A stretch of 64,000 nt of DNA from Plectrocnemia conspersa (Eukaryota; Arthropoda; Insecta; Trichoptera; Polycentropodidae): assembly GCA_009617715.1 (NCBI GenBank), contig VTFK01000097.1, positions 62,001 to 126,000 on the forward strand. The letters run 5' to 3'. The translations under genes and the position numbers were made by a program. Each line of letters opens with the position of its first letter. The stretch's first letter is position 1. The notes below the pieces were generated by a model. That model ran no database searches, was not told the DNA's origin, and worked only from the letters and a program-made list of their open reading frames with translations. Below, piece after piece: positions 1 to 11,100 of this stretch.

Positions 1-930
1 AAATAATAGGAATTTTATTTAATTGTATACAAATATCACTTATTATCACAAATATGATATAAGATGGCATAACTATGTTATATAATGAAATAATTAATGA
101 TACTTCGAATTTTAACCGTTTAATTAGTTTTTTTCAATAATTAAAAAAAATGTTATTTTCACATGTGACGAAAGTTTAAATTAGTAATTTAGTAGTTTAA
201 TTCGTTAATAATTGATGTCAGAATCATACATAAAGTTACCTAAAACAAAATATATTCCTGTAAAAAATACTGTTGCAAGTCAGTTACAACTTAGATTTTT
301 TTAAGTATTTGTAAAAAATGTTTGATATTCAATTTAAGAGCGACTAATTAAGATTATTCATATATTATTACCGCTATATATAATATAAGGCGAAGACATC
401 TTGATTATGAAAACTATTTTCTTACGTAATTATAACAAACATAATTTAATATAACATATAACACATGTAAAATATGAATCATAATACATAAAAATATTAA
501 TCAAATAAGCAGAATAATAAAAATTAACTAATAAAATATTTTTTCTTAGTAATTTTTGTAACTAAATTTTAAAATCATAAATATACTATTTTTGCCTTGA
601 ACTAAGCTTTAAATATATATAAATGTATATTGACTAATATTCTAAATGTTTAATTTTAATTTTTAAGTGTAATTTATAAAAAAATAGATTAAAAAATTGC
701 TATGCTAATAAGGTGTAATTGTTAAATTTAATATTTGTAATGAAACCTTATTTTGTCACAAATAAATAAGTTATATACATATGTTTTTACTAAGCGGAAT
801 AAAAAATATGCGATCTTAAATTAGAATTTTTAAACATAAAGCAACTAACAACAATAAAAATATAGTCAACCATTAAATTATTTCCAGCATACAAAAATAA
901 ATTTGCCATCTTACTATTTTTATTTTCTAG
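1..930 (+). other. AT-rich non-coding DNA, end of an intron of the LGR gene
   Basis: No coding potential is visible. The stretch ends in a pyrimidine-rich tract and AG at 929-930 that serves as the splice acceptor of the receptor exon starting at 931. The leucine-rich-repeat ectodomain exons expected upstream are not in this part of the window, so they lie outside it to the left. Confidence 0.6.
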
Positions 931-1125
931 GTCCATTCCTACCGTGTCAAGATTTATTCGATTGGTGGACCTTGAGATGTGGCGTCTGGGTTGTGTTTTT
1001 GCTAGCCATGTTAGGAAACGGTACCGTGGTTTTTGTCCTGATCTTCAGTCGCAGTAAAATGGATGTGCCAAGGTTCTTGGTGTGTAATTTGGCAGCGGCC
1101 GATTTTTTCATGGGCGTTTATTTGG
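931..1125 (+). CDS. rk: LGR-type GPCR (bursicon receptor rickets/LGR2-like), exon with TM1-TM2
   Basis: Penultimate coding exon of a leucine-rich-repeat G protein-coupled receptor. It is bounded by acceptor AG at 929-930 and donor GT at 1126-1127. It begins with the last two bases of a split codon and joins the next exon in frame to give VYLGFLAVVDAST across the junction. It carries the short cysteine hinge CQDLF before the membrane, TM1 (VWVVFLLAMLGNGTVVFVLI, with the conserved GN) and TM2 (PRFLVCNLAAADFFMGVYLG). These are hallmarks of glycoprotein-hormone/bursicon receptors. The ligand-binding leucine-rich repeats are encoded upstream, outside the window. Class assignment is firm; rk versus Lgr1 is discussed under the next exon. 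The apparent ATG at 903 lies in the intron and is not a start. Confidence 0.9.
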
Positions 1126-1196
1126 GTATATAAAAAACACGATATAAAAATAATTAGTAAGTAATATTAATTATATTCTATTTTTATCTGTTTCAG

Positions 1197-2851
1197 GATT
1201 TCTAGCAGTCGTGGATGCATCCACTCTAGGAGAGTTCAGAATGTACGCTATACCATGGCAAATGTCTGCCGGTTGCCAACTAGCCGGATTTTTAGGAGTT
1301 TTAAGCTCAGAACTTTCAGTGTTCACCTTAGCCGTAATCACCCTGGAAAGGAACTACGCCATAACGCACGCGATGCACTTAAACAAGCGTCTTTCTTTGA
1401 AGCACGCCGGATACATAATGCTTATCGGATGGACTTTTTCACTCTCCATGGCAACTTTGCCTCTACTGGGCATTTCCGATTACAGAAAGTTCGCAATATG
1501 CCTACCGTTTGAAACCACGAATGGTCCCGCAAGTTTAGCTTACGTCGTTTTCTTGATGTTCATTAACGGCGTGGCGTTCCTCATCCTGATGGGATGCTAC
1601 TTGAAAATGTATTGTGCCATAAGAGGTTCTCAAGCTTGGAACTCCAACGATTCTAGGATAGCCAAGAGAATGGCGCTTTTAGTGTTCACGGACTTTTTGT
1701 GTTGGTCGCCGATAGCATTTTTCTCGCTAACGGCGGCTTTTGGACTGCAATTAATCTCTTTAGAGCAAGCCAAAGTGTTCACTGTATTTATACTTCCTTT
1801 AAACTCGTGTTGTAACCCGTTCTTGTACGCAATACTAACTAAGCAATTCAAGAAAGATTGTGTACTTATATGTAAGGCCATAGAAGAATCTAGAGTGACC
1901 CGCGGCATTGGAAGGTGTCGACATAGTTCCAATTTTAGTAATCGTCAAACGCCGGCGAATACCAACAGTTTGGTGGACAGGTCTTCAAGAGACCACCAAC
2001 AACACCATCCGGCTCCGTGTAGCTGTAGCGCCAAGCTTCTCAGTGAAAGTGGCGGATTACCAAACGCAAACGGCCGAGGGTCAAGAGGAAGTCATTTGAC
2101 CAAAAACACGTTTTACAACAGAGTTCAAAACATATTCTCTTGCTTCCACAATACATCTGGTCAGCGACACCGAACTCGTTCAGACCAGTACGCTTATCAA
2201 ATTGCGGAAATACAACAAAAACAACACAAAAGAGCAAGCTCAGTGTCGTCGAGTGAGAATTTCAGTTCTTCCAGATCTGATTCGTGGAGACACAATCATC
2301 ACTGTGGCATACCTTTGCGTCTCTTAGATCCTAAAAGACGAACCACTTCTTGGTTAGTGAGCAGAAAAACTTCCCAAGACTCGAATTTATCGAGCTCTAG
2401 AAACGATTCTTCAGGTTCAGCTACTACTGCCAGCACTAGTACGTGGAGATTATCTAGATCTAGTGCATCGAGTGAACCATCTAGATCTAGAGCTAAGCCT
2501 CGTCTTACAAGACAACATGCCATTAGAGACGAGTTTGGCGAACCGCCTGGATCTCCTGGACGTCTGACTGTTAGATTTCTAACAACAATTCCTTCGGCAG
2601 CTGAAACGTCCATGCAGCTCGACGAAGAGCCTCCTAGTCCAGCCAGACCTCCAATTGAATCAGCGCTAAGCTTGCAACAGGAATCTCACTACACAATGCA
2701 TCCCGACACAACTTTTACCAATCAACAAAAAGAACCATTGTATGCCGTTTTACACGCTGGATCCAACGCTCCAACTTCAACTTTACAACCAGATAAAGAA
2801 CTACCATTGGATGCTGAAAAGTCTGCAAGTCCAGATCCTACGTTAACTTAA
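1197..2851 (+). CDS. rk: LGR-type GPCR (bursicon receptor rickets/LGR2-like), last exon with TM3-TM7 and long C-tail
   Basis: Terminal exon, 551 codons including the TAA stop, after a 71-bp intron (acceptor AG 1195-1196). In order: ECL1 with the disulfide cysteine (SAGCQLAG); TM3 ending in SELSVFTLAVITLERNYAIT, where ERN stands for the usual DRY/ERW; TM4; ECL2 with ISDYRKFAICLPFET; TM5; the AKRMALLVFTDF start of TM6; and TM7 with NSCCNPFLYAI (NPxxY type). Vertebrate glycoprotein-hormone receptors share this framework. After TM7 comes a tail of about 330 residues, rich in Ser, Arg, His and Pro. Drosophila Rickets/LGR2 has such a long tail whereas insect Lgr1 is much shorter, so I prefer rickets. 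Known role of that family: the plasma-membrane receptor for the bursicon heterodimer, signalling by cAMP for cuticle tanning and wing expansion. Lgr1 (GPA2/GPB5 receptor) remains the alternative. Confidence 0.92.
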
Positions 2852-3280
2852 ATTTTAATCTGCGTTAATTAGATAGTTAATATATATTTAAAATATTATT
2901 AAAATAAATTAAGGTACTTTGTATTACAAAATATAATGAAAGAGTACTAAAATATATTTATACTTATAAAAATTGCTCAATATGTCAAGCAAAACCATGA
3001 TGAGTATTACGTCCAGATTATAACAAAAATAGTATTCTTTTGATATGTATTTATGTGCACATATTTACACTTTATGTATGTTAGTATGTGTGATACATGT
3101 ATGTATATAATGTAAATATTATTTTTTTATATTCTTTCTTCATAAATAGTATTTGTATAATTTTGCAGCTGGCCTGTACAAATTTGTTTAAAATGTTATG
3201 TTTTCTTTTTATTTAAACTTAATTTTAACTAGTTAAAATAGTGTTTAATTTCCGTCCAATATAAGACAATAAATGACTAT
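2852..3280 (+). other. 3' UTR of the LGR gene with candidate poly(A) signals
   Basis: AT-rich sequence directly after the receptor stop codon. AATAAA hexamers are seen at 2903-2908 and 3268-3273, and more follow further downstream. Which one is used cannot be told from sequence alone. Confidence 0.5.
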
Positions 3281-4989
3281 ATTGTATTTCTGAACATATT
3301 CTTTTTTTGCTGTCTAATTATTTTCTTATTTAAATAAACTATTGTTATACTAGATTCCACGTGTATTAGTAATTACTTTTGTTGTTAATTAAAATTCAGA
3401 ATATTAACTTTCTTATTTGTATTAAAACATAGTATATTTTATACGTACCTATTTCATTGATATGCTACTATATTTATACATAAATATATTTAAATATAAT
3501 ATCTATGAACATGCATTTGTGTGCTAGTATAAATTGTACATTCCCTCAATGTGTAACATTCATTATAAAAGTGTAAGTGAAATATTTAACATTTTCGTCT
3601 CAAAGTTAATTGTTTAACCCGTCTTATTATTATAATCAGACATGCGTGTGAAATGTATGTTTGCAGATAATAAACATAGTATATGCCAAAATACATATTA
3701 AAATTATATGTAATGTACAATTTAGCTCTCTGAAGAATAAACTGTGATAACTTTTAATGATGTAAATAAATTATAGTGATCCGTATTAATTAAAATGATA
3801 TTATTCTTAACTATTTTATCCGTTACTATTTATTACGATATATTTATAAAAAGTTTTAATTTATTTTTAGAAATAAGTACACTTAATATACATATACTTT
3901 TAGTTTTTATACATTTCTCACTTGAATCAATGCACAGAACTTAATTGTGAATTTTGTAATTTTCTCTATTATAAATATATTTTTTTACTGAAACATAGAA
4001 CCGATATGTGAATCTATTCAAAATGTATGAATGTATTAAATGTGTTTTATGTATTATTGCATGTTGCAGTTACAAAAAAAAGCCTGCCAAAATGATTATC
4101 TTTCAATAAATGTTAAATAAAAAATATATATTTAGAAAAATTTATCATTATATAATATTATATAATTAAATAACATGTTTTTATGCCACAATAAATAATA
4201 GAAAAATAATATTTTTTTAGAAATTGGAGATTTATGTTTTATTATCATGTGCCATCTGTGTGTCGTTTTTGAAATTATTTCATTTTGTAACTAATAAAAT
4301 CATGTTTCATTCATACACTAATCTATTAAAAGCTTCTCCAAAGAAATTGTATAAAATAATAAAAAAAAGTGTCAAATCTATTAGAAACAGTGTGTTGTAA
4401 TCTAAAGAAAATGAATGACTGTAATAAAAAGATTTATGTTGTATTTTGATTTTTTATTTATCAGTATATAATATATAGAATCATGCAATTTGTTAAAGTA
4501 AATGCAATCAAGTCGTTAAAATCAATACACAATTATTTAAACAATCAAAGCATTGATATAACGATAAATAAAGTCATTGCTAATTATGCACCTGAGAAAC
4601 TAAAAATATGTTTACACATTTAAGACATTTATTAAAAAAAAAGATACAATATCTACATGAAAGGATTCCTTAGTTTTAGTAATTACTACACATATAAAAA
4701 TAATAAAGTAGTGAAAATATTATGAATGATAAATATAATTTTTTAATGTTTATTATTTATTTATTATTACATTCTGAAATTCTGATATTTACATGTATAC
4801 TATTTTAATATTATAAAGCATGTATTAGTTTAATAATTAACAAACATTAGTTGATCTTAAATTTATATGTAATTTTCAAGTACATGGATTAATTCATATG
4901 GTACATGAAAATCGGGATAGAGATTTTTTAATCGACGCATAGTATAAAAACTAACATTTTGTTGCATTTATATTTATAGTATACATATA
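3281..4989. other. AT-rich intergenic or long 3' UTR sequence
   Basis: No ORF, repeat or RNA gene that I can support. It may be part of a long receptor 3' UTR, since further AATAAA motifs occur throughout. Confidence 0.4.
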
Positions 4990-5047
4990 AATTTGAATGT
5001 GTGTTTTAAAGTGGCATTAATGCCACTTTAAAACACACATTTAAATT
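4990..5047. repeat. 58-bp near-perfect palindrome
   Basis: The central 46 bp (4996-5041) are a perfect palindrome without spacer, with two 23-bp arms meeting at 5018/5019. Five further pairs outside one mismatch extend it to 4990-5047. It lies in the convergent intergenic region between the receptor and the minus-strand small gene. It could be a decayed foldback or MITE, or a cruciform-forming site; no function is inferred. Confidence 0.9.
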
Positions 5048-5077
5048 GTCTTTTGACATTAAAGTCATAAGACAATT
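5044..5077. repeat. Second palindrome adjoining the first
   Basis: Outer 9-bp arms 5044-5052 and 5069-5077 are perfectly complementary. The inside also pairs apart from two mismatched pairs, giving a 34-bp near-palindrome that overlaps the end of the preceding one by 4 bp. Confidence 0.85.
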
Positions 5078-6266
5078 CATGAATTAAAAAAATACCTAAT
5101 TTCTGATAAACACTGACGTGTAATGCATATACGAAAAATAGTTACACTATTTACAAAATTCATTTTTCACAAAAAAGAAAATATATTTAAGTACTTTGTT
5201 AAGTTAACGCTTTATAAGAAAAAATATTACTTACACATCCGTAAAACACAGTACCATTTTTTTAGTTAACTAGTACTCAGTCATATCAATTTTATTAGAA
5301 GTGAATATTAAAATGTTTCTATTTGTTCAGCAAGTTAGTTTCACAATAGCACCATTATGTTACAATTGGAATCCTTTCAAAGGCTTTTTGCGATAAAATA
5401 TTTACAATAAAAAAAATACTTTTCCATATCTCATATTGCATATTGCACCCACCTTTCAAATAAGTCGTTTCAAAAATTATATTTTTACATTGCATTTTAT
5501 AATACTTGATAGTTTACATTTATTTTGGATTTACCTAATATATTTTTTATATAAAACGATTATTATACAAATCATTTATTTACAAAGTTCTACTATTATA
5601 ATTTATGCAGGGATAACAAAATAATATTTTTTATTATAATATATATATGTTTATTCACATACATAAAACTATCATAAAAAAATATTTAAAGCAAATACTA
5701 ACAATAAAAAAGCATACTTTAATCAATATTTTTAGTTTTAATTTATACAAAAAAAAATTATACTGATATTTTTTTTTATTTTTGGATAACTTATATATTT
5801 TAATAAACAAAAATATGCACGTATTTTTTACAAAAAAAAAACATGGAACGATTTGTTTTATTTTATATCTTACTTTAAAAAATCATAAAATAATATTTGA
5901 AATTAAAAATATATGAAAAAAGTAGTTCTTTATAAATTAAATGATTTACATAAACATTGATATCCTTAGCCCACCGTTGCGCATTGGGCTAGCGCCACTC
6001 GTTTTTAAAGTAGTAGATTTCCAAAAAACTAAAAATTAAATTACAATTTAAAAAACACTTTCAAAAAAATTACTTAAAATATTTTGGCACTCTTTACAAA
6101 GTAATACGAATTTACTATTCACACAAAATTTATATTGATCCACTGATTGCATAAATTTACTATAACATGTATACATAATTTTTTTCTACGTTGATTAAAA
6201 ACATATTTTAGATTAATTTCTTAATACTATTTTTAATACAAAAAGTCAGTGTTTCCACTCAGTCCG
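5078..6266. other. AT-rich intergenic sequence, 3' UTR side of the minus-strand small gene
   Basis: No supported gene. Several TTTATT motifs (AATAAA on the minus strand) between about 5620 and 5860 could end the minus-strand transcript. A short GC-richer patch near 5970-6000 shares the words gcgcattggg and gcgccac with the LINE 3' hairpin at 48.15 kb and may be a tiny LINE remnant. Confidence 0.35.
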
Positions 6267-6569
6267 TTATAGGGACGGCCTCTGCGATTGAATTTTTCCA
6301 GGGGTAGCTAACCCGCCTGGCACTTTGTTTTGATTCACATTATCTGTCATATCTAATGGATGACAAACACCAGCCGTTGGATCCTTAGTTGGACTAATTA
6401 CAGGACTAAGCTCGCTGGGACTCGGCGAATCGTTCTCAGATTTGTTTCGTTTATCCCTTAATCGTCTGAACTCGTCAAACTTTCTATTGATGTCTATCTC
6501 GGACTTGGTCGATTTTTTGGTCGCTTTGGTCACTTCCGGAATATCGTCTAAATTTTCCTCATCCACTTC
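6267..6569 (-). CDS. Unrecognised small protein, last coding exon
   Basis: 100 codons plus stop, read on the minus strand after acceptor AG at 6571-6570 with a strong pyrimidine tract (TTTTTTTTTGTGTTTC). It begins EVDEENLDDIPEVTK, then a Lys/Ser-rich stretch, a charged helix-like part (NRKFDEFRRLRDKRNKSEND) and a tail with several Ser-Pro sites (SPSPSELSPVISPTKDP), ending QRPSL. No membrane segment or signal peptide is seen. The Ser-Pro pairs would suit proline-directed kinases, which is inference. Codon use and GC content stand well above the AT-rich surroundings, and the exon fits in phase 0 to the exon at 8000-8116, which supports a real gene. I do not recognise the family. It is convergent with the receptor gene. 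Confidence 0.75.
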   Translation of the reverse strand, partial: EVDEENLDDIPEVTKATKKSTKSEIDINRKFDEFRRLRDKRNKSENDSPSPSELSPVISPTKDPTAGVCHPLDMTDNVNQNKVPGGLATPGKIQSQRPSL

Positions 6570-7999
6570 CTGAAACACAAAAAAAAATACGTCAATATTG
6601 TTACACAACCTTTCACTGGAAAATTACATTGGAAAAACAGGTCGATAGAGTGACTCGCTATGGAGCTATAAGCGTGTATTATATTCTACAATAACTATTT
6701 ATATTTACTGTATTTTAGTTACATCCGCATATCATAAATATTATTTTTAGAACTAGTCAAATTATCAGTACCTAATTCATATATCAATGGCATTTAATGT
6801 AATATATGTACATTAAAAGCTTACTTAAAACTGCCAAATTTGCTAGAACAATAAACAACCATTGAGTGGTTCACTGAAATTTATTGTAAATCTCTCGCTG
6901 CAACATGACAAATCAAATATTAATTTATTTACAGGCAAAAAACTTTAATGGGCAATATTTTTGCTTTACTAGTCTAAATACTAATTTAATAATCAGATAA
7001 TAAGAAACGCTCCGCGTGAGAATCGGTTGATTATAAAAATGTATGGGGGCTTTTCACAAAGTTATGCCATAAAATTTACTTGACAGCGAACTTGAATATC
7101 GTTTTTTTTTTCTAAAATATAAAAAGTATTTTTATTATTATCTTGTTAAATATATGCAGAAACAAAAAAAAACAGAAGCCCGAATTTTCATCGAATTTCG
7201 TTCCTCTGTAATGAATTAAAGTAAGTCCTTCGATTATTCAGGTCCATTATAACAAATCTTCATCCTATTGAAGTTTGTTCTCTTTAACGATCATCCAATT
7301 CTACTCCAACCACAAAATATCCACAATAATATTTTGTATTATTATAATTACATAAAATACTATATACTACACATATTTTTTTATTTATCAATTCTCATTT
7401 CTTAAGATATAAAAAAACATCGAGAAACCAGAATACTCAAGTACATGTTATTTTAAAGAGCTTGGAAACAATCACATACGTAGTCTGGAAATGTTATCAT
7501 AAAAGGAATAGAACAACAGGAAAATTTTCAAAATAATATCAAGTGATTTTCATTAACCAGTGTATATCATTGATCTCATAGCTACGTGTAAATTTTTGTG
7601 AAGATATTTAAATAAATAAATATTTGTCAATAAGCCTAGATCTCTTTTTGAGCAAAAAATAATATTAATGAGATTTTTGAGTGATTGAGCCAAGTATTTT
7701 GCATACAGTTAAAGAGCGTGTCATATTTACAATATATTTTTTATAGTTAGGTAAAATAATTTCATATCATGTAAAAAATATTTTTAAAAGATAAATAAAA
7801 TAATATTAAAAATACAATAAGGTGTATCATAATTAAATGATAAAGTAACTTTTAGTCCATCTAGTATATACATATGTGTTAGTTTTTAATAATAATAAAT
7901 AAATATATTAACTATCTATAATTATTTTATTAACGTATATATTTACAATGTAAAATTTACTATTACCTTTATAAGTATATTGTATACATTTTATTATAC
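6570..7999 (-). other. Intron of the small minus-strand gene
   Basis: Bounded by donor GT (minus strand, 7999-7998, context CAG/GTATAAT) and acceptor AG at 6571-6570. AT-rich, with no internal exon or repeat that I can support. Confidence 0.65.
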
Positions 8000-8116
8000 C
8001 TGTATTTCAGCAAATGTAACTGGTTGGGTGCGATATCTGGTCGCATTTCCGCGCAACTTCTTTCTCACCGGTCTCCGGTAGAACAAAGACGTTGGCTCAG
8101 GGTAAACGGTATCCAT
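8000..8116 (-). CDS. Unrecognised small protein, first coding exon
   Basis: 39 codons, from an ATG at 8116-8114 to the donor after GAAATACAG. The start codon follows immediately on a canonical acceptor (TTTTTCTTCTTCAG), so at least one 5' UTR exon must lie further right. The product starts MDTVYPEPTSLFYRRP and contains a basic RKKLRGNATRYRTQ run, then PVTFAEIQ, joining directly to EVDEENLDD of the next exon. The predicted full protein is 139 residues. The alternation of a basic N-terminal half and an acidic middle suggests a soluble, interaction-type protein, but no domain is recognised. Alternative isoforms with more upstream coding exons cannot be excluded. Confidence 0.72.
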
Positions 8117-11100
8117 CTGAAGAAGAAAAATAAAAATCAAGCTCAACAATATATTAAACTCTCAGACAAAACTACAAAATGAACATGCAAAACTTGCGCG
8201 ATCGATAAAGCTCAATGAACCCTTGTCGTCTACCATTACAATTTAGTAATTCGCTCACGTCGTAGCGTAGACAATGAAAGTGATAATGATAGAAGCACGT
8301 TACTTTTAACCTAATAATATCAAATATCGTACAATTTAATATACTCTAAAATCGATAGTCGGAAACCCCGAAGGCAAATGGATACTCGGGTAGACGAACA
8401 TGTTTACAAACTTTTTCATGTAACAAAAATCAAATGGAAACATCGATTTAATATTGCCTTTACTTACACATATACATATGAACAAAGTTAAAGATAAGTT
8501 TCTGTGATTCAGAATACAAAATATTTGATTAGCAATTTTAATAACATAAATTCATTAAATATATCATCTTAAGGTGCATATAATATCTTTATTTCCATGT
8601 GTATTGATGGAAGTTTTGTTGTTTAATCATAATGTATTTATCATTAAAAATAAAATATCACATACATATAAATTATCATAGGACATAAAAAATGATATTT
8701 GACTACAGGTTAAATCTATAAAAAATATTGTACAGCAGTGCAAATATCAATCGAAATGAAGCATCGTTGACACAATTGTTTTTAAGGCCACAGTGTTAAA
8801 TTGGCTGAAATTAGTTGTGCGTTTTTCAATTAGTTCCGTTTAGTGACACGTTTTACGGTAAATATGCTATGAATATACTATCGTCGAAATATCTAAGAGT
8901 TCTATGCAATACTATACAAGAATGGAGACGACCCTTGTCATTCGATGAAGAACATGTGACGTCATGTAGAGATTTGACCGCATTTATTACATAATACACA
9001 AACACCTAACCCCTGTTGCAATCTATTTTTATCACAGCAATGAAAAAATGTATAGGTAGAGTAAATGTTTGAACCTTATAAACGGGTACCGTCATTACAA
9101 GTGTACATTCGTAATTTTAAATAATATTGTATTATTTATCATATAAGTTTGCATGAAAATTACCATTTAAAATGTATTAATTATTAAAACCGTTATTCAT
9201 AAGTAGTGAAATTTTCCAGCAGGACAACGGGTTATGTCTAAAATATGATATATAATACTCCGATATTTCTAAAGTATATTTTGTATAATAATGTGCTTCG
9301 TTTACCAAGTATTTTAAGTACACAGAGCCTAAATTGCAACAGCTCAAGGCAATATCATCGAACACTGACTCACTCAAGCAAGGGAAACAGCCGACCAACG
9401 ACAGATGGAGAAGATCGGAGAAGCAACCGCTTCCCTCTTCACGTCAACCCTGGTCCAGCACGACGTCGGAATCCAAAACTTAACCCGCTTCAGAGACGAC
9501 TAAATGACTTGACTTCGTACGTTATACTTTAATACAATTATATAAACTGTACGTAAAAGTGATTCACATTGTTAACAAAAAAATGGTCTTATATAGAAAT
9601 AAACACGCCTTACACAAAAGCTAGGATAATTATGTAAAAAAATAAAACTTTGGCAATAAAATGAGACATTAAAAGAAACTAACGATAAAAATAGATCAGG
9701 ATATTTTATCTTTGTGGAAAAAATCTTGTTACGCGGTGTTACAAAAGTTGTTTAAACTATCACACATGTACGCAAATCTAAAAGCACACATACTAAACAC
9801 ATACGTACGTGGAAATAAACAAAAACACGATGCGAATAAAAGCATATGACGCAACTAACTCAAACCATTAATTGTTACGTAAATAAATGTTGTTTATGCA
9901 ATTTTTGTTATATAATCTACACATTATAGATAAAATATATATTTATAAGGATATTTATAAAATAATGTAATATAAAAAAAGTTAGATATTCGAAAGTAAA
10001 ACTTAAGTTTCAGATGTATTGTTGGTTTTATTGTTATTAAATTGTGGCGTATTGAGAAAAATCGATTTGGGAACAATAACCTTTGATTCTAGCAAGCTAA
10101 GTTAAATCGTAGTCACGGCGCAAAACTTAATTGTGTAAAATGTCTAAATCGATTTTTTACGTCTTTCAAACTATGAAAGTTGGCAAACAGCCATGACACT
10201 TTCACGCCCGACTCTTTATTGGTTTTGTTCGCGTTTTCGGCTTTGCGCGCAGGTGATTTTTAGTGATATTATACTTAAAGTACATTATATGATATTAAAT
10301 ATTGTCTTCGATCTGTTGTTTCGCTTAATTTATTTGGCCTATTTATGCAAGATAATAAAGGGAAAGGGCTGCACGATCATTGGTTGATACCATGATAGTT
10401 TGTCTGGTCGGAAATGCTCATCATCAGTTATTTTTAGGGCGATCCCCCTTGAAGAGTGAAATGCTGATGGTAGGCAATTTATAATTCAATAAATTTCAGC
10501 CATGAACGCCTGCGGAAGAGATGTACATAAAAATATAGTGTAGCATAGAATGCCTAATGATTTAGTATTTAGTTCAGAGAGCGTGACGGAGTTTTAAGGT
10601 GAATCGTCTCGGCGATATAAAACCATTATATAAGACACTTCTACACAAAAAAAAACTCATTCTAGACAATCTGCGTAATGTAAATATACAAATCCAGAAA
10701 CTATTTCTTGAGCATTTTATTTTACAAGTGACAGAAAACCCCTTTATTTATGAGTCTGAAGACAAGTTTATTGATTTTATTATTGACGTTAGAGTCAAAG
10801 AACGCCAACTCCCTTTTTTCCGATATCTTAATCTTTCTATATCTGTGACGATTAATATTCTTCTGACAAATGTCAGCTATTTCTAATAAAAATGTCATTC
10901 ATATGTGACCTTAAATCACATGTTATCTCACTGAACGTGGTCTGATAATTAAGTCCTACGCTGTCGACTCGTATTGCCAGCGACATTTGTATTTTTTATG
11001 CTTAAGCAATGCTTAAGCAATTGCAGCTTATGGCTTTCGCTTTCTTCTTCAATAGTATTAATTTTTAATTCACCACAAATTCGCAATTTCGCATCGCACT

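Noticed and set aside
903..930. ATG-initiated start for the TM1-TM2 exon
   Set aside because: These codons lie in the intron, left of the splice acceptor at 929-930; the receptor needs its leucine-rich repeats upstream.
1630..2613. Open frames on the minus strand and in other frames inside the receptor exon
   Set aside because: Shadows of the receptor coding sequence with no recognisable domains.
9245..9532. 95-codon open frame with Arg/Pro-rich second half
   Set aside because: No recognisable domain on either strand and no splice sites; GC-richer patch could be an old repeat or UTR.
10560..10886. SSESVTEF phrase resembling the start of S-adenosylmethionine synthetase, followed by an open frame
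   Set aside because: The match stops after eight residues at a stop codon and the following frame has no similarity by eye; the frame also starts with GTG. Chance.
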